Shown: piece by piece, positions 60,536-64,000 of the stretch
Layout: each line of letters opens with the position of its first letter
Numbering within the stretch: position 1 is the stretch's first letter
NCBI GenBank assembly: GCA_013214025.1
Contig: JABSRN010000003.1
Coordinates: forward strand, 164,233 to 228,232
Length of the DNA: 64,000 nt
Direction of reading: 5' to 3'
From: Polyangiaceae bacterium
Lineage (GTDB): Bacteria > Myxococcota_A > Polyangia > Polyangiales > Polyangiaceae
Notes under the pieces: generated by a model
What the model saw: only the letters and a program-made list of their open reading frames with translations
What the model was told of the DNA's origin: nothing
The model's database searches: none
Made by a program: the position numbers and the translations under genes

Positions 60536-61189
60536 TCAGCCAGGCCAGATTTTCGGTACGAGTTTCGCTAAGGCTTCCACGGTCTCGGGCTTGAGACCGG
60601 TGGTCTTGTGAGGCCACATGAAGCCTTGGGCCGAGACGTTGTTGCAAGAAAAGGAGATGAGCAAGTCGTTGGGCTGTCCGCCGGGGCCCATGAAGCTCAA
60701 CCCCAGTTCCGCGTACATGCAACCAGCGTGTTTCGAGGTGAAATTATCTTCGTCCCCGAATACTTCGCCGAGCTCCTCGCGAAGTTCGGAATCCATCACC
60801 TGGGTTTGCCCCAAGATGCGGAAGTTGTGAAAGCGTGCCACCTGCTGTTGCGGCGGAGGGGCGGCGGCTGCGGGGGTTCCGGCGGTACCCGCCACTCCCG
60901 GAATGAGACCGGGGGGCAAGAGACCAGGTGGCAGAAGTTGCTGCAGCGCGGGCAAGCCTTGTTGGGCGAGGGCTTGAATCTCGGGAGGCAAGCCGGGGAT
61001 CAGGCCCTGAGCGGGTGAGGGCGCAGCGGCACCGGCTACCACTGGCGGAGGGGGCGGCGGCTCATAGTTTTGGAGGCGAAACGCCGTGAGGTTGGCCGTC
61101 TTCAGAGTATCGAAGGGCGCGGCGGGAGAGCCGCAGCCGATGCTCACAAGCCCCAACATAACCAAGCCACTAAGTTTTGCAGTCTTCAT
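60536..61189 (-). CDS. Lipoprotein with Pro/Leu/Ala-rich middle section
   Basis: 217 residues. Lipoprotein signal LVMLGLVSIGC with C19 lipidated. Residues 44-115 are low-complexity Pro/Ala/Leu (PPPPPPVVAGAAAPSPAQ, then LLPPGLLPPGLIPG). The C-terminal 100 residues form a compact domain with two Cys (KHAGCMYAELGLSF and LLISFSCNNVSAQG). Family not recognised. Exported; convergent with the PP2C gene and divergent from the epimerase gene. Confidence 0.82.
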   Translation of the reverse strand: MKTAKLSGLVMLGLVSIGCGSPAAPFDTLKTANLTAFRLQNYEPPPPPPVVAGAAAPSPAQGLIPGLPPEIQALAQQGLPALQQLLPPGLLPPGLIPGVAGTAGTPAAAAPPPQQQVARFHNFRILGQTQVMDSELREELGEVFGDEDNFTSKHAGCMYAELGLSFMGPGGQPNDLLISFSCNNVSAQGFMWPHKTTGLKPETVEALAKLVPKIWPG

Positions 61190-61312
61190 TAAATCGCCTC
61201 CATTTCATCTTCTACTTATCACGTGACGGGCCGGGAGCGCACAATTGTGTGACGGCTTGGAAAAGCTTGTGCCCCTGGTGACCCGGGCCACCTACCCGGC
61301 TACGCTGGCGAG

Positions 61313-62248
61313 ATGATTGTTGGGATCACGGGTGGTACGGGCTTCATCGGCCGCGCCCTGACAGAGCATCTGACCCAGCTGGGCCACGGGGTTCGTATAT
61401 TTAGCCGAAACCCAGATCGGCGTGTCCCTCTTCCGGATGCCGTCGAGTTGGTTCGCTGGAGCACTGAGCCTGAGGATAGGGGCTGGTACGACGCTACGTC
61501 TGACTTAGATGCCATCATTCACCTAGCCGGGGAACAGGTGGTGGGCCGTCGCTGGACCGCGGTCAGTCGCGAGCGAATTACCCAAAGTCGTGTCGGCGGG
61601 GTGGAAGCGCTGCTTTCTGCCATGGCTGCTACTCAGAGCCGCGTCCAAGTGATGATCTGTGCGAGCGGCGTTGGCTACTATGGCGCACGATCGGCGGCAG
61701 ACGAGCTGGGAGAGGAGGAAGCACCCGGGACGGACTTTCTCGCCGAGCTATGCGTGGCCTGGGAGCGGGCTACGGCGCCCGCATCGGCCTTGGGGGTGCG
61801 GGTGGTGAACGCCCGACTGGGTATTGTGCTGGGCTCCGGTGGTGGTGCGCTTAGCACGATGGCATTGCCTTTCCGGTTGGGTATCGGAGGGTCGCTGGGA
61901 GACGGGCAGCAGATGGTCTCGTGGGTTCACCTAGATGACGTGGTCCGGCAATTCGCTGAGTGTCTGTGCAACAGCTCCCTGGCAGGGCCCATGAATTTTA
62001 CGGCGCCGCGCCCCGTCAACAACGAAGTCTTGTCTGCCGAGATCGCTCGCGCGCTGAAGCGCCCCTGTGCTTTTCGCGTTCCGGAGTGGGCACTGAAGCT
62101 GCGATTTGGCGAGAGCGCCTTTCCGATTCTAACGGGCCAATGCGCGCTGCCGAAGCGATTTCTGCGGGCGAACTTTGAGTGGCGCTTTCCGGAGGTCAGC
62201 CCGGCGTTGGGCGCGATTCTGCGTCCGGGGATCTCTCAGGCTCCGTGA
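61313..62248 (+). CDS. TIGR01777-type NAD(P)-dependent epimerase
   Basis: 311 residues of the extended short-chain dehydrogenase class. Rossmann start IVGITGGTGFIGRALTEHL, IIHLAGEQVVGRRWT, and the catalytic region ICASGVGYYG. The C-terminal signature GSLGDGQQMVSWVHLDDVVR and MNFTAPRPVNNEVLSAEI identify the TIGR01777/YfcH/SDR39U1 group, whose substrate is unknown. Cytosolic. Confidence 0.95.
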   Translation: MIVGITGGTGFIGRALTEHLTQLGHGVRIFSRNPDRRVPLPDAVELVRWSTEPEDRGWYDATSDLDAIIHLAGEQVVGRRWTAVSRERITQSRVGGVEALLSAMAATQSRVQVMICASGVGYYGARSAADELGEEEAPGTDFLAELCVAWERATAPASALGVRVVNARLGIVLGSGGGALSTMALPFRLGIGGSLGDGQQMVSWVHLDDVVRQFAECLCNSSLAGPMNFTAPRPVNNEVLSAEIARALKRPCAFRVPEWALKLRFGESAFPILTGQCALPKRFLRANFEWRFPEVSPALGAILRPGISQAP

Positions 62249-62268
62249 GCTCGGCCTAGCCGCTTCAG

Positions 62269-62284
62269 GGCGAGTTTTCTCGCC
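62269..62284. terminator. Short hairpin between convergent epimerase and nitrilase genes
   Basis: GGCGAG-TTTT-CTCGCC, a 6-bp stem with a four-base loop, followed on the + strand by AGAAAAAACC. The A-run rather than T-run makes it atypical as a + strand terminator; on the - strand a T-run precedes it. Weak candidate. Confidence 0.35.
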
Positions 62285-62327
62285 AGAAAAAACCCCACGT
62301 CACTCGGTCGGCCCGAAAATTTTTCAG

Positions 62328-63035
62328 CTATTCCATATCCAGCTCAAATATTTGAACGGCGGCGTCCCCCAGCGGCTGAAACAGATGGTCCGGGGCGTTG
62401 GTAGTGGGGTCGGCGAAGCCAGCGACACCACTGGTGGAGCTGGCTCCGAGTTCTGACGGGTGCCCCCAGTCGCTGATGCCGACATAGGCGCCGAATTCGT
62501 AAACGCGGGCGACCGCCATGTGTTGCCAGAGCTGTCGGGAGTACTGGGGAGTGGGTTTCCGGGTAACGCTCAAGGCCGGTACCAATATCAGGTCGGGAGT
62601 GTGCTGGGAGCGTAGGAAGAGGTCGGAGAACCAGAAATCGGCGCAGATGACGATCATGACGTTGACACCGCCGATACAAATCTCTCCGAACTGGCTTCTG
62701 GCTTGGACGCGCTCGCGCTCGGCGGCGTAGGGCCGGAGCTTTTCGTAGATCGCCAGCACATCGCCGGACGGAGCGGTCACCACGCCCGAGTTGACGGTTT
62801 TTTTCGAGGAGTGGTCGTGGTGTGAGCCACCGACTACGTGAGCCCCCAAACGCTGGCTCAGATCGCGAGTACTGTTTCGGTAGTCCTCGCGACTCGGTCG
62901 ATGGTCGTGGTGCTCGGGCAGCAGCACGATGTCCTCCGGGGCGAGGCTTAGATCTTGCGTCAGAGTCGCGATGTGTTCGTTGTTGCTATTGTCGGCTCGA
63001 GTGTTGAGCTGAGGCTGAAGCAGCACGAGTTTCAC
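62328..63035 (-). CDS. Carbon-nitrogen hydrolase (nitrilase superfamily)
   Basis: 235 residues. The Glu-Lys-Cys catalytic triad is visible: E41 in VLLPEHHDH, K99 in IYEKLRPY, C131 in VIVICADFWFSD. Likely an amidase acting on a small amide; the substrate is unknown. Slightly shorter than typical members (260-290). Convergent with the epimerase and divergent from the next gene by 24 bases. Confidence 0.9.
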   Translation of the reverse strand: MKLVLLQPQLNTRADNSNNEHIATLTQDLSLAPEDIVLLPEHHDHRPSREDYRNSTRDLSQRLGAHVVGGSHHDHSSKKTVNSGVVTAPSGDVLAIYEKLRPYAAERERVQARSQFGEICIGGVNVMIVICADFWFSDLFLRSQHTPDLILVPALSVTRKPTPQYSRQLWQHMAVARVYEFGAYVGISDWGHPSELGASSTSGVAGFADPTTNAPDHLFQPLGDAAVQIFELDME

Positions 63036-63059
63036 CCGCGAGATGGTAGCCTATGATGC

Positions 63060-63629
63060 ATGTCGCTCGCCTGGGTCTTCGTCTACGGATCTAACTTAGA
63101 CCTAAGCGATCTGGCCCGATGGCATCGGTTGAGCGCGATAGCCCCAGGGCACCGAGCCCGCGCTGTCCCGGTCGTACTGTCGGACCATCGCCTGGTGTGG
63201 CATTTTTACTCTCGGACCCGGCGCAGCGGTGCGGCCGATGTACAGCCGGAAGTGGGCGCCTCGGTGTATGGCCTCGCTCTGTCGGTTGACGAGATCGCCC
63301 TGCGGGCTTTCGACCTAAAAGAAGGCCACCCCCAGCTGTACCGCCGAACTCTATTGCCGGTGAGTGGCTGGAGGGCCCCCGGGTTCGTGTGCTACGCTTG
63401 GGTGTACCGAGTAGAAGCTGAACACCGGTCGACGCAGCTGGTCGCGCCCGCCGCGGGCTATCTCGGATTCTTGTTATCGGCGGCGGAGCGCTACGATTTT
63501 CCGACGGCTTACGTGCAGCAGCTGGAGGCGGCCCCGGTGATGGCGCCTCGGTCAGATCCGACACCCGCGTGCACGAAGACACCTACACAAAAAGGAGGCG
63601 CCCGTGAGGGTGCCCACGGGCGTGGCTGA
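63060..63629 (+). CDS. Gamma-glutamylcyclotransferase-like protein
   Basis: 189 residues. The AIG2/GGCT fold start WVFVYGSNLDLSDL and the downstream FDLKEGHPQLYRRTLLPVSG with the candidate catalytic Glu are clear. The protein may act on gamma-glutamyl or related adducts. The final 30 residues (TPACTKTPTQKGGAREGAHG) are unstructured. The stop lies seven bases after an 8-bp hairpin (63599-63622). Confidence 0.85.
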   Translation: MSLAWVFVYGSNLDLSDLARWHRLSAIAPGHRARAVPVVLSDHRLVWHFYSRTRRSGAADVQPEVGASVYGLALSVDEIALRAFDLKEGHPQLYRRTLLPVSGWRAPGFVCYAWVYRVEAEHRSTQLVAPAAGYLGFLLSAAERYDFPTAYVQQLEAAPVMAPRSDPTPACTKTPTQKGGAREGAHGRG

Positions 63630-64000
63630 CAGAGGAGGCTGCCAGATAAGATTTTCGGTGGCGCTCAGCCGAGGAGCTATGCGCCGATTGTTTATGCGAG
63701 CGCGGGCGGCGGGATGCGCAGGCGGTCGAGCAATTTCTTGAGGAGACTCATGGCAGGCTTTTTCAGGCAGAGTGCCGGTGACGGCACGGTGTCGGCAGCG
63801 ACCATTCGGCACCTGTTCAGGGCGTCGATGTGGGTTGTCACCTACCCGCTCATGGGAAGAATCTCAAGGTTTCATCAGCCTAGGGGATCTGCTGCCACTG
63901 GAACGACATAAGTGTGCGATATTGCGTATGAATGGATGGGGCTGAGGCACGGATAAAAGTGCTGCGGGCGGGGGGCTAGGCGTCGCGCATGATATCGGGC
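63630..64000. other. Right-end region without a convincing gene
   Basis: A possible 53-codon + strand frame starts at ATG 63750 behind GAGGAG (63740-63745), but its composition is not convincingly protein-like. A small hairpin GTGCCG-GTGA-CGGCAC lies at 63772-63787. Nothing else recognisable to the window edge. Confidence 0.4.

Noticed and set aside
63750..63911. Small + strand frame behind a good GAGGAG
   Set aside because: The ribosome-binding site is attractive, but 53 residues with no conserved feature are not enough; kept only as a note on the right-end region.

Overview
The window reads as ordinary chromosome of a moderately high-GC Gram-negative bacterium, most likely a member of the Myxococcota (inference). 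Reasons: three Hanks-type Ser/Thr kinase-fold proteins, a stand-alone PP2C phosphatase, an FHA protein, an MglA-like GTPase, a type IV pilin, many lipoproteins and several proteins ending in the same small zinc ribbon. I see no rRNA, tRNA, CRISPR array, insertion sequence or prophage.

Layout. 1-3.9 kb: the N-terminal three quarters of an RND efflux pump and two unknown proteins. 3.9-13.1 kb: a complete ebo metabolite-traffic gene set arranged as two convergent arms. eboA, eboB, eboF and a coupled membrane metallophosphoesterase lie on the + strand, and eboD, eboE and eboC on the - strand. A ScyD/ScyE-like beta-propeller lipoprotein is divergent from eboA. 13.1-16.4 kb: an FHA/zinc-ribbon protein, folE, a very basic tail-anchored protein and an alpha/beta hydrolase. 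16.4-17.5 kb: a decayed gene carrying a 47-bp tandem duplication. 17.7-24.5 kb: a pseudokinase, a TetR regulator, an active-looking kinase with a beta-propeller-like tail, and an EAL protein. 25.0-27.1 kb: two paralogous lipoproteins that share an upstream sequence. 27.2-30 kb: a Kv-type channel, msrA, a cupin and an outer-membrane barrel. 30-39 kb: recC-recB-recD as one overlapping operon. 39-43 kb: a patatin-like protein, an HDOD pseudogene, a phosphopantetheinyl transferase and a Tiki/ChaN-like lipoprotein. 43.7-47 kb: a pilin, then an MglA-like GTPase / kinase / DUF1499 operon. 47-64 kb: M48 peptidase, TerB protein, SDR, glycyl-tRNA synthetase, CheA-like sensor kinase, an acyl-CoA dehydrogenase pair, hydrolases, threonine deaminase, PP2C, an epimerase, a nitrilase and a gamma-glutamylcyclotransferase-like protein.

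How they fit together. The ebo block is the most coherent system. In cyanobacteria this gene set is needed to get a scytonemin precursor to the periplasm, and here it sits next to a ScyD/E-like exported protein with no recognisable scytonemin biosynthetic enzymes in view. The kinases, PP2C, FHA protein, GTPase and CheA-like receptor suggest a dense Ser/Thr and two-component signalling lifestyle. Two pseudogenes with several lesions each show that gene decay is under way in parts of the region.
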